A stretch of 64,000 nt of DNA from Poecilobothrus nobilitatus (taxonomy: Eukaryota > Arthropoda > Insecta > Diptera > Dolichopodidae). Positions 40,001 to 52,200 of this stretch are shown piece after piece. The position numbers and the translations under genes are program-made. The notes under the pieces were generated by a model. The model ran no database searches. It saw only the letters and a list, made by a program, of their open reading frames with translations, and was not told where the DNA came from. Location: NCBI GenBank assembly GCA_947095535.1, contig OX352773.1, positions 269,258,515 to 269,322,514 on the forward strand, in the 5' to 3' direction. Numbering within the stretch: the stretch's first letter is position 1; every line of letters begins with the position of its first letter.

Positions 40001-43000
40001 CATTTACATTATATATAATAAAAAAAATATATACATACATATTATATAATCTTGAATTTTAGGTAAAACCATAAGTGCAGCACGTCTTCATTTCTTTTGT
40101 TTGCATAAAATTTGCATTCACTAAAAATTCTCTAAGAATTTTTTTTATTTTTATGTCATTGTTCAAAGAATTGAAAGTTTTGGTAAATGATGATTTTATT
40201 TTTTTTTTTTTTTGTCTGCATCCGTTCTTTTTTTTCTTATTAAAATTAATCAGTTTTCAAATATCTGATTTGTTTTATTAATTTTTAAAGTAAGACTTGA
40301 AAAAAATCCTTTGAACTTGAGCTAATTAAAATTATGCAAGTAAATTTGGGAGTAAGCATGTATATATTATTAGAATAAATGTAAGATTAGAGTTCTAAAT
40401 TAGTTCGTTCTAACTTATAATCGACTACGGATGATTAAATAATGGCATTAATGTAATCTGATACACCTTATAAAATGTTTTTTTTTTTAATATTTAATTA
40501 CATCTAATAATACCATTTTAAAATATTTAACTAAAACATGTATTACAAGCATAAAGCCACCCTCTGCAAAGCTTCTCAAACTTTTATAATTTTTTTTTAT
40601 TTTATGTACAAGCTATTTCTGCACATGCTACTGGTTTCTCGACTACTCTATCTAACACATCCTATGTTAACATATATATATATATATATATATAAATATG
40701 TTCAAGAACTCAATATTAGTAATCAATTGTCAAAAGAGATTTCTTGAAGTTTTTATATATTTATTAAATTTCTGTCTTAATTTTATAGTCTTTAAATTCT
40801 ATTCCAGTTTCATTTCTTTAAGATTTAATCATCGTTATCCATCCAATAACCACAACAATTACCTACTGCTAGAGTGATTATTATTTATAGTTCTTTTATT
40901 TTCATTAGAATTTTTTATTTCATGGTCGAAAACAAAACGTTTTCTTTAATTAATTTCTCCTGCAACTTATGTTAAATACCTATTCAATGTATATTTTACT
41001 CTATAGAAATAAACTTCTCTTATAGTAGAAAAGTAACTCTTAGATGTAAACATCTCAATTCATGGCCATCATCATCTCCCTTTATTTTTAACATTATTCA
41101 ATACATAAATCATTACACCAGTATATTTTTCTTATTTTCCTTCCTTCTTGTTGTTGTTGTTGTTGTTTTGTATTATTATAAATGCGAGTTCTTAACTAAG
41201 TTGGTGCAAGTAAAGGATAGAAATTAAATGCTATCATATATAATTTTGGTATGAGAAAGAACTTCTTTGCTTGAAGCGCAATAAAACAAAAGAATAAATA
41301 AAAAAAAAAATAAAAAAGAAATGCGACGACTTCATATGCAAATCTGCAGATTGTCAAGATGTCTGTCTAACCCTTCATCTTTATCTTTTTTAAATTTATT
41401 TTTATTTATTTTTTTAATATTTTCTTCCAGTTTATTGCAAGGCAATTTTTCGCTTTCAATTCAATTTCAATATACTGAATCATTCAACTTTCAATTGAAA
41501 ACCTTCATATGAAGTTAAAATTTCCCTATATATAACTGTATATAAAGATGCTAGACGTCAGATTATTCCAATAATAATTTCAATGTTGATAATGGAGGTG
41601 ATGAAGATGATGATGATGATTGTGATAATTTGATATAATTATTATAATCAAAAAAAAAAAAAAAATTGTTTTTATGGTGAGTAGGACGGGAAGGAGGCAA
41701 TAAGAAGGAGTTAGGCAAAAAAAAATCAATAAAAAAATATTAATTTAATATTATATGGCCTGATTTAAAATGTTTACGGAGTAATGCAAATAAATAAAAA
41801 TGATAAAAAAAAAAGGTTAAGGTTACATTTAATTGTTTTTACTTAAATGCATGCATTTATATATATATGTATATAGATATTTTGTTCTGTATTGATAAGT
41901 TTGTTAATGAAAAATGATACAAATATATGCATACATATATATGAATTTACATTTATTCACACCATTTTAAAAATGGTTATGGTGTCTTAGTTTTTTTTTT
42001 TATGCTTTATATCCTCTATTAAACGTTACCAATTATAAAATTTATCATCATTTTATAGAGTACTAATCGGAACAAATTTCGGAATATGCTTTTTAGCATA
42101 TTTACCCAATATTTTTTTCTTTTCAACCCTGAATATTTTTCTCCTAGGATAAATTCCTTTTCTTGTAGTTTTTCTTTAGAAAATAAAATGGAATTGATAT
42201 TATTTTCCGATGTTTTTATGTCAAGAGCAAATAATGATTTTTCGTTAAATAAATATATTAAATTTCAATATAATTCTAAAATTTTACCAATTTTGTATAG
42301 TTTTTTTTCATTCGCCTTAATTTTATTTCAACTATTACATAGCTTAATTTTTTACAAACCCAATGTCTACAATCTCTACAATGTAACTCTTAGGCAAGTC
42401 CCTAAGAAGAAATCATTATTTTCCTAGTATAAAAGAACAGCAATCAGCGTAATATTTAGTCATTCCAGTTCCATTATAAACTTAGACTACTGATACAAAA
42501 TAGTTATGAGTCGATAGTCAAATCATGTTCTTCTTTTTCTTCCCCTGTCAATCCACTATTGGATGTAAGTATGTATTTTCAAATTTTGATAATTTAACGA
42601 AAGTTGGCAATGTTATTAGCATACTCCTCCCATTTCGATGCTGTTTGGAATAAAGTTCCTATCGTTCTTATATATATCCAATTTCTAATATTTCGTACCC
42701 AGCACATTTGCTCTCTATCTATACCTCGTTTACCTTCAATTTTCTCGAATTGTATAATTAATTACTGAAGTTTCTTATTTCGGGCTCCTAATAATATATA
42801 TGACCATTTCGGGCCCCTATATATGACCACAATTTTTACGTTTTTTGATTGATATACAAGTAGTTCTCTTTGTTTCCTCAATCTGTTTGGGACTCCCGAA
42901 TTTATGACTCTATTTGTCTATGGTATTTTTAGCATGCACCTATATGTTAGTTAATGGAAATTTAATTTTGTTTTGTAATATTGTGTTCTGATAAAAGTAG

Positions 43001-44426
43001 ATACCATTCGTTTTATTGTTTAAATCTATTTCAGTTGTACATTTCTTAAAATCAATTAAAAATTGTTCTGTTCAAATCATTTAAAGTTGAGCATAGTAGA
43101 GTATAGTATCTATAGTATAAATTAATTATAATGCCATTATTCTAAAAAAAAAAATTCAAACTTTAATTTTAACTCAAAAAAAAAAAATTACACAACACTA
43201 AAAATAATTATTCTACAACTTTCAGACTCATTTATTTATAGATACAATCATTTTTTTTTAATAAAAAATAAAATCTTAAAAAAATTATTTTCATTTTCTC
43301 ATGATTACTTAATTATACACAAATTAATAAATTGTGTCAATTATTAAAGTTACAAATTAAGATGCATCCGACTCTTTGAAATTAATCCTATTATTAATCA
43401 ACTCAAAACCATCTACATTTACATTCATGACCATATACATATATAAAAATTAAAGATTATATTAATTAGAATTAGTTATAGAATAAAAGTTGATGACTAA
43501 GTAATTTTAATTTTATATTTTTATTGCCATTTTTCTTTTTAAAATCTAAAACTCAATATGCACACTGCAATTTCCGTAGACAAAAACTGATAAAAAAAAT
43601 AATGCATTTTTTTTTTTTGTTTTTATAGGCATTTTCATTTGTTCATAATAAGTAATTCATCTTTTATTAATATCATATTTCACACGATTACTTAACCATT
43701 TTCAATTGTGTCAAGAAATTATATTTCAACTATAAACAAATGAAATTTAAAATAAAAAAAAAAAATTGTCTTCAAACCGGATATTCTAATAAAACAAATA
43801 TTAAAAACAAAAAAAAAAAAAAACCAAATATGTACAAATAAATTTTTCTCACTAGAAATAAAAATAGATAGAAAGAAGAGATGAAGATGATAATATATAG
43901 TATATATAGATTTATTTATAAGATACATTTATTTATTATAAATAATTGGATTGGAAACAGAAGTGATAATTAATAATAAATGAAAATGATTAAATAAGGT
44001 GACAACTTCTTCCGTATATTTTTCTTTAATTAATTTCAATTAAAATTTGAAGGATTTAATCTAAACACAAATTAAAAATATTATAAAGTTATTATTTTTT
44101 CTTAGAATAATGATAAAAGATATTTTAAATCTATATGACAAATGTAATAATTACAAATAATTTTTTAAAATAATTAAGCAGATTACTACGAAAGTACCGA
44201 AGTTTTTAACAAAAACTAAATCTTAATTATAACAACAGTTATTTTTTACGTTAATATTAAACTGAATTAAAATGACTAAAGTCTATGACATGTACACAAG
44301 AATTATTTTATTATTATTTTATTATATATTATAACATATTAATTATGAGATATTTATACTTATTTTTAATTTAATTATATATTTTCTTATACTAATTAAG
44401 AAAAATCTATATTATTTTTTATTAAT
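34036..44426. other. AT-rich non-coding stretch with TA microsatellites
   Basis: Dense (TA)n tracts at about 35311-35340, 35411-35443 and 35618-35668, (TTCAG)n near 37422, (TTG)n near 41150-41166 and GAT-rich repeats near 41597. The 143-codon minus frame at 39460-39891 is built from TA/AT tracts. A TATA box followed by a TCATTC initiator occurs at 42428-42465 with no recognised gene after it. Confidence 0.7.
35311..35668. repeat. Cluster of (TA)n microsatellites
   Basis: Three long TA tracts (about 35311-35340, 35411-35443, 35618-35668) separated by further AT-only sequence. They are likely to be polymorphic and hard to assemble. Confidence 0.85.
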
Positions 44427-44738
44427 CTATATAACCCAGCCGAAGTTTGAATCTAACACGTTTCTAATGAAGTTTTTAAAGCGTAAGAAGCTCCCAATGG
44501 TTTACATTTGTAAGTTTCCCTCCGCTGTAAGTTCACCTCAAGCTGTAAATTTGTTGAGTTCACCTCCGCTAGATCGAACAGGTTGTTTAAGAAAAATTTC
44601 CACAGAAATTTTCTTCTTTTTAGAGCAAGATCCGGACATTCACACAACCGGTGAAAGATTAATTTCTCTTCCTCTTCATTTTTGCAGCTTCTGCAAAAAT
44701 CATATAAGGGGAGACCTAACCTTACGAACCTTGATATA
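44427..44738 (-). pseudogene. Decayed non-LTR retrotransposon ORF2 tail
   Basis: The minus-strand translation contains LGLPLYDFCRSCKNEEE, then FHRLCECPDLALKRRKFL and NLFDLAEVN. This keeps the full Cys-x2-Cys...His...Cys-x-Cys-Pro signature and the R-rich plus DLxxV continuation of Jockey/R1/I-type ORF2 C-termini. After a frameshift near 44490 another frame reads FLRFKNFIRN and ends FGWVI before a TAG at 44427-44429, matching the usual FIxxxGW C-terminus. It is better preserved than the 33.8-kb fragment and appears to be the same general family. About 100 codons remain; the reverse transcriptase core is absent. Confidence 0.7.
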
Positions 44739-44949
44739 ATTTAATTTCGTTAAACTTTGTTTCTATATAGGTATCTATCTTTCAGTAGTTCTCTTTCAAT
44801 GCATCATTTGTATTACCTGTCCCGTGTACATTAATTTTTATAAGTTAATTTAATCTTGACTAGAAATTTAAATAATTCTTTTTATATATTAGATTAGAGT
44901 TTTTTTTTTAACCCATTTGCTAAAAAATGTTTTAAAAATTTACTTATCA

Positions 44950-45160
44950 TTTTCACTCTGTCTTCGTTCGTTCGTCTGTATAAAAAAGTATTTTATGCCG
45001 TTTAAGATGGAGCAATGTAATTTTAACTATGGATAAGTCTAATAAAAAAATTAATGTTATGAAACAATTTTTTTATTATTTCCATTATGAAACCACAGCC
45101 TCTCAAAATTCAGAAAGTCCTGTTTATATTTCAAGTGTTGCTTTTTTTCTTCAATCTAAA
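44950..45160 (+). repeat. Diverged relative of the 57-kb Helitron-associated repeat
   Basis: CACTCTGTC, a TTCG-repeat leading to CGTCTGT, then GTTTAAGATGGAGCAATG and TTTTAACTATG align in order with 57366-57550 (CGCTCTGTC, CCGTCTGTT, TTAATAGAGAGCAATG, ATTAACTATG). The similarity fades after a CTCTTCAAA/CTCTCAAA block. The 69-codon ATG frame at 45029-45238 starts inside this repeat and is therefore not called as a gene. Confidence 0.55.
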
Positions 45161-45238
45161 AATTGCAAACACCTCGATATTTTTTTAGACACATGTAATT
45201 TGAATACCTGTGTAAATTTATCTATGGAAATGTATTAA

Positions 45239-47088
45239 AGCCTTTTCCTAATTAAATACCGATTCCTTAAAATTGAAGAAATTCTTTCTTATCGATTTTT
45301 CATAATTTTTATTACACATATAAAATTCTTTGAAGAATTAAAGATTTTTGGCGCAAAAAAAAACCAATCCTAATATGTTTTTATTGTCTTTTTGATAATG
45401 GACGCTTTTAAATACCTTTGTTTTCATATATACTGTCTTATTTTATTTTAAATGTTACATTGATTAGTCGAATATTTTGTTTCTTCAAATTTTTTTGACT
45501 TTAGATGCAAATGATCATGAAATATGATAGGAATTCTATATTTAAATTTAATAAAAACTAAAAAAAATTACTAAAGATAGGTATACTTAAACTATACTAT
45601 ATACATTATTAATTTTATAAGGACCATATATAATATGTATAATTAAAAATTAATAAATAATCTTTAAATTATTAATTTCTATTTAATTTTGACTTTTTTA
45701 CTATTTTTGTTTTAATTCAATTCTATTGGATTTTCTTTTTTATTTTTAAATATTATTTCAAAATTAAAATCTATATTAAGGAATTTTCGCTTTGTCCGTC
45801 TAAATAAATCAGTGCACAAGTCATTCTAATGGATTCTTTTAATTTGATTCATCTGAAATTTATATACTTGTTAAATCAATAAAAATCTTTGAATCATTTT
45901 TAAAAATCACTTTCATTATTTCTCATAATTTCCTTTACATTTTTTTTTTTTTTTTTTTTTTAATAAATCAAAGTTTAAAAACCTCTTTTTGGAATTTTTG
46001 TTTTGTAAAATTTTGTGAAAGCAAAGTGCGACCATACACAAAGAGCTACAAAATATAACAATACAACACGGTGTGCAAGTATTTCCTCATTATTTCGCGT
46101 TTCCTCATTTTGAATATGAAAAAATATTATATTGATATATATATATATTGTATGTATATATATATTGTTATGAGTGCAAAAACTGGAGCTGGTTTTTGTT
46201 TACAGTACAAAGCAATTGAAACTTTCATTGAAATAAAATTGCTTTATTGGTGCGTATTAAAATCGCCCTTTCATTGGTTCTCTCTTCATACAAAAATAAA
46301 AAAAAAAATAAAAAAATTGTTTTTATTTTTCAGTGGAAAATTTCATTGTACTTTCGTTAGTAGCTTATTTTTTAACTTATTTTTTTTTTTTTTGTATTCG
46401 ATTTAATTTTTTTCTTTTTCTTTTCATTTTTATATTATTAAATCATTTTTGTCATAATTTTATGCCTCTTTAAAAAGTCGGAAGTAATAAAAATCTAAGT
46501 TGAAAAAAAAATATCTGAGTTATAAAAAGAAATACAAACGATTAATAAAAATATCCAATGTCCCATTCGAGAATTTTTGAAAAATTTCTTATAACAAAGT
46601 TAAAAACTTGAATTGAAATGTTCTATAAGTAGTTTCTATTAGGTATAGAAATTATCTTTGAGATAAAAACACCCCAATTGATATTTAATGAAGAGAAATA
46701 TTTTTTTTTTTTTCTAAACTATAAAAACAAATTTAAATTTTATATTAATTTGATAATAACATGACACTACGTTTATAAAAGGACTAAACTTACAATAAAA
46801 AAGAATAAAATTCTATTTTCGAATGAAAATACAAATGAAAATTTATGAAAATGGAATTTATATTATGTAAAATTTAAGAAAATAAATTTTTTTACAGTTT
46901 CAATGGAAAATATTAAAACCTAAATAGTAACCATACTTTTAATGCAATAAAATCCAAAAAATAAATAAAAATTACGAAAATTAGTAGAGGATCTTAGTAT
47001 ATATAACGTATCCGAATATCAAACATACGAACATTATTTGATTTTTAGATTGATTTAAAACAGAAAGAAAAATGCATAATTGAAAAGT
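45239..47088. other. AT-rich non-coding stretch
   Basis: Homopolymers (a T run of about 20 near 45940-45961) and TA tracts near 46135-46165. No gene or recognisable element. Confidence 0.75.
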
Positions 47089-47533
47089 AAGGGGTTAGCC
47101 TAAATAAAAGCGTACGACGTACAATTTGTATACGCTAGTACGTCGATACGTCGGGGTATCCCGAAATTGATACGCGCGTATATAATAATTAATTTCTCAA
47201 AAAAATCATTATTTCATGTGTCATAACTCATATTTAACAAAAATAAAAAATAATTTTTTGATTTCTATTTTGTAAATAAAAAAATTTTAATTTAAAAAAA
47301 AAAACAAGTCTATAGAACATTATAATATTTTCAATTAATCTCAATTCTCTCTCAATTCTCAAAATACATAAAAAACAACAACACATTTTTTTATGCGCTT
47401 TGTCAGTTTTTAAATTTTAAATGCTCGACGTACAGTACGCTGCGTATTTCGGGTGCTCTCATATAAATTCATGAATTAAAAAATATTTTGACAGAAATTA
47501 TACGTCGTAAGCTTTGATTTAGGTTTTCCCCTT
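47089..47533. mobile_element. MITE-like foldback element with CpG-rich arms
   Basis: About 445 bases. The left arm (from 47089) reads AAGGGGTTAGCCTAAATAAA, then AGCGTACGACGTACAATTT. The reverse complement of the right arm (to 47533) reads AAAGGGGAAAACCTAAATCA, then AAGCTTACGACGTATAATTT. Roughly 30 of 40 positions match. A second inverted pair lies inside: CCCGAAATTGATACGCGCGTA on the left strand against CCCGAAATACGCAGCGTA reversed from the right. ACGTCG/CGACGT motifs recur in both arms, a sharp contrast with the CpG-poor surroundings. The middle is AT-rich filler with no ORF. The edge context is TTAA- or TA-like (GTAA left, TTTAA right), so the superfamily is not settled. Confidence 0.75.
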
Positions 47534-49017
47534 TAATCTAAAATCAAATTTGTATATTGTATTAAATGTATATATTAATCTGACATCACTTATATCTCCT
47601 CATCTTATCACGAATTGTTATCACTCGTTCCATTATTCCATTGTTATCACTTGAATACAAAGTTTCTTTATTTGAGAACTTACAGAAGTAACTCAGTTGT
47701 CAACTAATAAAATATTTAAAGGAAATAGTAAATACTAAAAATTTTCAATTTAAGATCATATTATTTCATTATTAAAATAAATTCTTTATCCTGAACGCAT
47801 TTTACTTCTTATTGCATTGAATTTCTCCATCATATATACACTGCATGTCTTTATTAAATCTAAATATTGCACTACCACTTCATTTAAAAATTCGTATGCC
47901 TGCCGGTTACTTTGAATTCTTATTTCCTTATTTTCCCTATATAATGTAAAATTATAATACACTAAAAAAAAAAAAAAATTAAATAAACCCTTTTTTAACT
48001 AAGTCTTTTTAAAATTCCCAGTATGTGAACCATAAAAAAAAAAAATATTAATAAAAAATAATTTTATAAAATAAAATCTCAGATTCCAAACAAAAATAAA
48101 AACTTTAAGAATTCTTGTAGAGTTAAGGCACAGTCTAATATTGTAAAAATGGAAATTTCATTTAAAATTTATTTGTTACTCTCCTGGACACTATAATAAA
48201 GGGCACTTCTTCGTAAAAATTTATTTTTTCTTTTATATATATATTTTTTTTTTTTAAATTATTAAATTTGTTGCTGGTAGGAAAATTTGAATAATTTGTA
48301 AATCTTTAAAGGAGAATTATAACTTATTTAAAAAAAAAAAAAAAAAAACAAAAATTATTAATGCATCCCTCATAAATTGAAGGAATTGAAGATTGCAGTT
48401 TTATTTTTGAGCTATAGGTGGAATTATGAATCTTTCGGGCTTTGTTTTCTTTTTTTTCTTTTTGGTTTATTTTTTTCATTCAATTAGTGCAACATCTAAT
48501 AAACGGAAGAAGGGTTTGAAAAAGACTCCCTCTTTTTCATACATTTTTTGTTTTTTTTTTTTTTTCAATTAGTTAATTGAAAGATCCGTAAAGAATGAAA
48601 CATTTTTTTGTTTTTCTTTTTCGGAAATATAAGAAATTATTACTAAAAATCTGGAAGAAATAATTTATTATAAAATTGCAACAAAAGAAGTGGTCAAATG
48701 AACCTGCTGTATTTTTTTTTTTTTTTTTCAATATATAATCAACTTATAAATAATGTTGATAAAATTAAAAAATTAGCTGAAATAATTGTACACTTATTGT
48801 CTTTTTAGGAGTAACATTTGAAATGAGGAATATTTGAAAAAAGTGGGATCAAAAAGTAAAAAAAATTGCAACGGAATACTCTATGAAATTCTAATATGAA
48901 ACCTCAAATATGTCAACTGGATCCTCAGAACATTATCTCAAATTGTAAACTTTTTCATTATGTTTGTGTTAAATTTTGTTGTCTCTTATTTTCTACACAA
49001 ATCTACCTCAAACTTTT
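47534..49017. other. AT-rich non-coding stretch
   Basis: Homopolymers only; no gene, RNA or repeat recognised. Confidence 0.75.
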
Positions 49018-49257
49018 TATTTCAGTTGGTTGGGGGCCTCGGTGGCCTAGTGGGTAAGAGCGTATAAAATACGCTGTAAATACCCAGGTAGTGTGAGTTC
49101 GAATCCCACACATGTCATAAGAGATATTTCCCCTTACAACATTTACAGCCACGCCTGAAAAGGAAAGGCTGTGTAATTTCCTGTTCACATTTATGTGACA
49201 GAGAAAATTGGCAGGTTGCATTTATGTGCAATAAAAAAATAAAATATTTCAGTTGGT
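49018..49257 (+). mobile_element. Full-length tRNA-derived SINE with target-site duplications
   Basis: Perfect 13-bp direct repeats TATTTCAGTTGGT (49018-49030 and 49245-49257) bracket a 214-bp body. The 5' part is tRNA-like: GGGGGCCTCGGTGGCC with TAGTGGGTAAGAGCG as A box, an AGCGT/ACGCT anticodon-type stem, and GAGTTCGAATCCCAC as B box with a matching GTGTG/CACAC stem. The A and B boxes form an internal RNA polymerase III promoter. The 3' part has an imperfect hairpin around CACATTTATGTG and repeats CATTTATGTG before an A-rich tail (49230-49244). The intact duplications and low decay suggest a fairly young insertion. It shares its head with the shorter SINE at 23928-24036. Confidence 0.88.
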
Positions 49258-52200
49258 ATCTGCAGATTTAGATATGGTAATACTGAATACAAATTTTATG
49301 TATACTTATGTTTTGTTTTCAATGTTCAAATTTTAATTTTTTTTATAATACACATTACGGTAATGGCATATTCCAACGACTCTTTTAGTTTTGTTTTAAA
49401 CTTCAAATATAAAAACAATATACAATTGATTATAAATATAAATTCTAAATCTTGCTATATAGTTTTCTTTTAAAAATAAAAACATTCTTAATCATATAAG
49501 ATGATTCATCCTTAAATTACTATCAGATATCGGATTACAAAATTGACTCATAATTCTTCTCACCATTATGATTATTGAATTTAATTTTGTTTAATTCAAT
49601 CTCATAACTGATGCCGACTGGCAATTCAATTAAATCTTCTTTAAAAAATTTATTTTATCATATCAGTCATCGTCATCGTTGAACACAATAAAGGAAGGCT
49701 TAAAATATGAACTCTTTTTTTTATTCATCTTTATTTTTTTTTGAAATTACATTACTTCCCATTAACCCCAAAATGCAAAATAAATAAATATGCATACATT
49801 GTAATGTAATAATAAGCATCCTATATAAACATTTGAGAACAGAACGCATCTTAAGTGTATTTTTTAAGATATTTAAACACAGGAATACAAAACAAAACTA
49901 AAAAAAAAAAATATATTTTCAAGGAAAGGAAGTGCAGACCAAACCGCCGTAACGAAATTTGTCTCACTCTTATTGTTTTTCTTTTCTTTTCTGTTGCCGA
50001 GAAGCGTTTATCAGTCTTCTTGTTGTTTTCATTGTTTTCTCCTAAGAAATTAAAAGGTAAATAAAAGTTTTTTTTTATTTTTGTTATATTATTTTTTTTT
50101 TCTTTTTCCGAGGTTCATTAACGAAAATTGATATCCTTTTTAAAACTAAAACAACAAAGTATTAAGATACATATATGTATCTATACATATATGTTCAGGA
50201 GAGTAATATAGAGTTAAATCTTTCATATAAAAGACAATACAAAAAAAAATTTTTTTTTTTTATTTTAAGGTGATTCCTATACATATCTTGTTTTGTTTTC
50301 GGTTATTTAATATATTTGTTCCTGTGTTCTGGTTTTTCCTTTTTTTTTTAATTTAATTTTTATTTTCTTATAATATTTTACTGTAATTTTTATTAATAGT
50401 TTTTTTTTTCTTTTATTGTTAATTTCATCTTATTTGTTTTAACTTTATTTATTATTTCAATAAAAGATCATTTTGAAAGAACTGAATAACCAAAGTAAAA
50501 TATAAAATTTTAAATTTAAAAGAAAAATTAATTGCAATTAAATAGGTATTAGGTTCATTAAGACATCGTAAGATGAGTTGTCAATAATGCCTTAATGTGG
50601 GACATGAAAATAATAGTTAAAGAAAAAATAACGTTTTACTACTCCTTTTAAAAAATAAAAACTATTTTTCATTAAAAAGTTTTCGGCCAATACATTGACA
50701 TTTTTCTCTTTAGCAATTGTATCTAGTGAAAACAAAAAAATATTTTTACCCACTACTCAGTGTATCCCAGATGTAAATATCGGATAATAATTTCTCTTTG
50801 AAAAAAATTTGAATTTTTATAAGGTTTTTGAACTAATATTTTATTATACCCCTATTACTTTTAAATCTTTTAAGTTATCAAATCCTTTCCCTAACCAAAA
50901 AAAAAAGGATTCAACATATCTACGACTCTTCTAAAAGATATATCCCTTTCTAAACAATAAAATTAATTTAATGAAACTTACGATAATTATTAAAAAAAAA
51001 TTTAGTTTTGTCACTTAGATTTCAAAATTCAGATAGTAAGACAAATCGCTTTTAAGGACATAAAAATTTTTCCAACTCATTAACGTTTAAAGAAGAAAAA
51101 ACAAAACGTTACAAAATTACTGACCTTAATTTTCTTGAACATCATCATAAATGTAACAGCGTGAAATTGATAATGGAAATTATTGTTTTTTAATGGTCAT
51201 TATATGCCTTAATTATTTACAAACTTACATTAATTTGTTTATCTATACACAAAATAGATATACATACATACTTTTAATTCTATATACAAAATATATTTTA
51301 TTTCATTTGTCATTAATCGTACACCTTCCATAATTTTTTATATCGATTGTTTCTTTTTATACTTTACTTATATTAAAAAGAAAATTTTCTTAATGAACAG
51401 AGAACCGTGAGAATTGTATTATTTTTTTTTTAATTAAAGAAATTGACAGGATGTAAAATTACAACTTAAAATAGAATAAAATACAATTCAACCAAAACAA
51501 AAAAAAAAAAAAATTTGAAACGAATGACACAAAAATTGAAGAAAATTCATTAACAAAATTATTTATATTGTAAGAATGACGCCTTTACAATTAAAAAATA
51601 TTTGTTTGGTTTTTGTTTTTTTATTTTTAATTCAATTACCGTTAATATTTTATTTTCTACAATAATTATTTATTAATTTATTCCTTTTTTTTCCTGCTTT
51701 GCTTTTTATATTTAATCATTTAAATTTTTTTTTCTTATCAATTTTTTTTTATAATTATTTTTTGTTAATTACCATTTAAGTGTAGACCTAATATTTATAA
51801 TGCAAGGCCCGTTATTTGGTTTAATGAATATGTAATATAAATTTTAACTGTACATTGATCTTAAACCACATTTATATTAGTTTTCTTTTAACTTTTATTT
51901 TGTGACATTTAAAGGATTTTTTATGACCTTTAAAGGATAATTATAATCAGAAGATCTATCGCTAAATCTGAAAGTTCTTGTAATGGTATCTGTAACAAAA
52001 TGCAATTATTTTTACATGAGATTTGAATTTTTAATATTTTGTAATATGTATATATACATATATAACAGTTTTTTAACTGTTTTTCTTGTTCATTTACTTT
52101 TAGGTTCAACTGAATTTTTCTATGAGATGTATATACTAAGGTTTTGCATTTTAGCGGTGGAAAATTTTTAAAAGTTGTATTTGCTAAAACTATTATGACT

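Noticed and set aside
42086..42427. 113-codon plus-strand frame
   Set aside because: Low-complexity Phe/Leu/Ser-rich translation with no recognised motif; a TATA-like box follows rather than precedes it.
45029..45238. 69-codon frame with an upstream TATAAAAAAG
   Set aside because: The start lies inside a diverged dispersed repeat related to 57.4 kb, so the apparent promoter and ATG are repeat sequence.
49031..49110. Functional tRNA gene
   Set aside because: A and B boxes are present, but the acceptor stem and anticodon arm do not form a normal cloverleaf, and the target-site duplications and A-rich tail mark a SINE.
49003..49221. 72-codon minus-strand frame over the SINE
   Set aside because: It is the antisense shadow of the tRNA-like SINE head.
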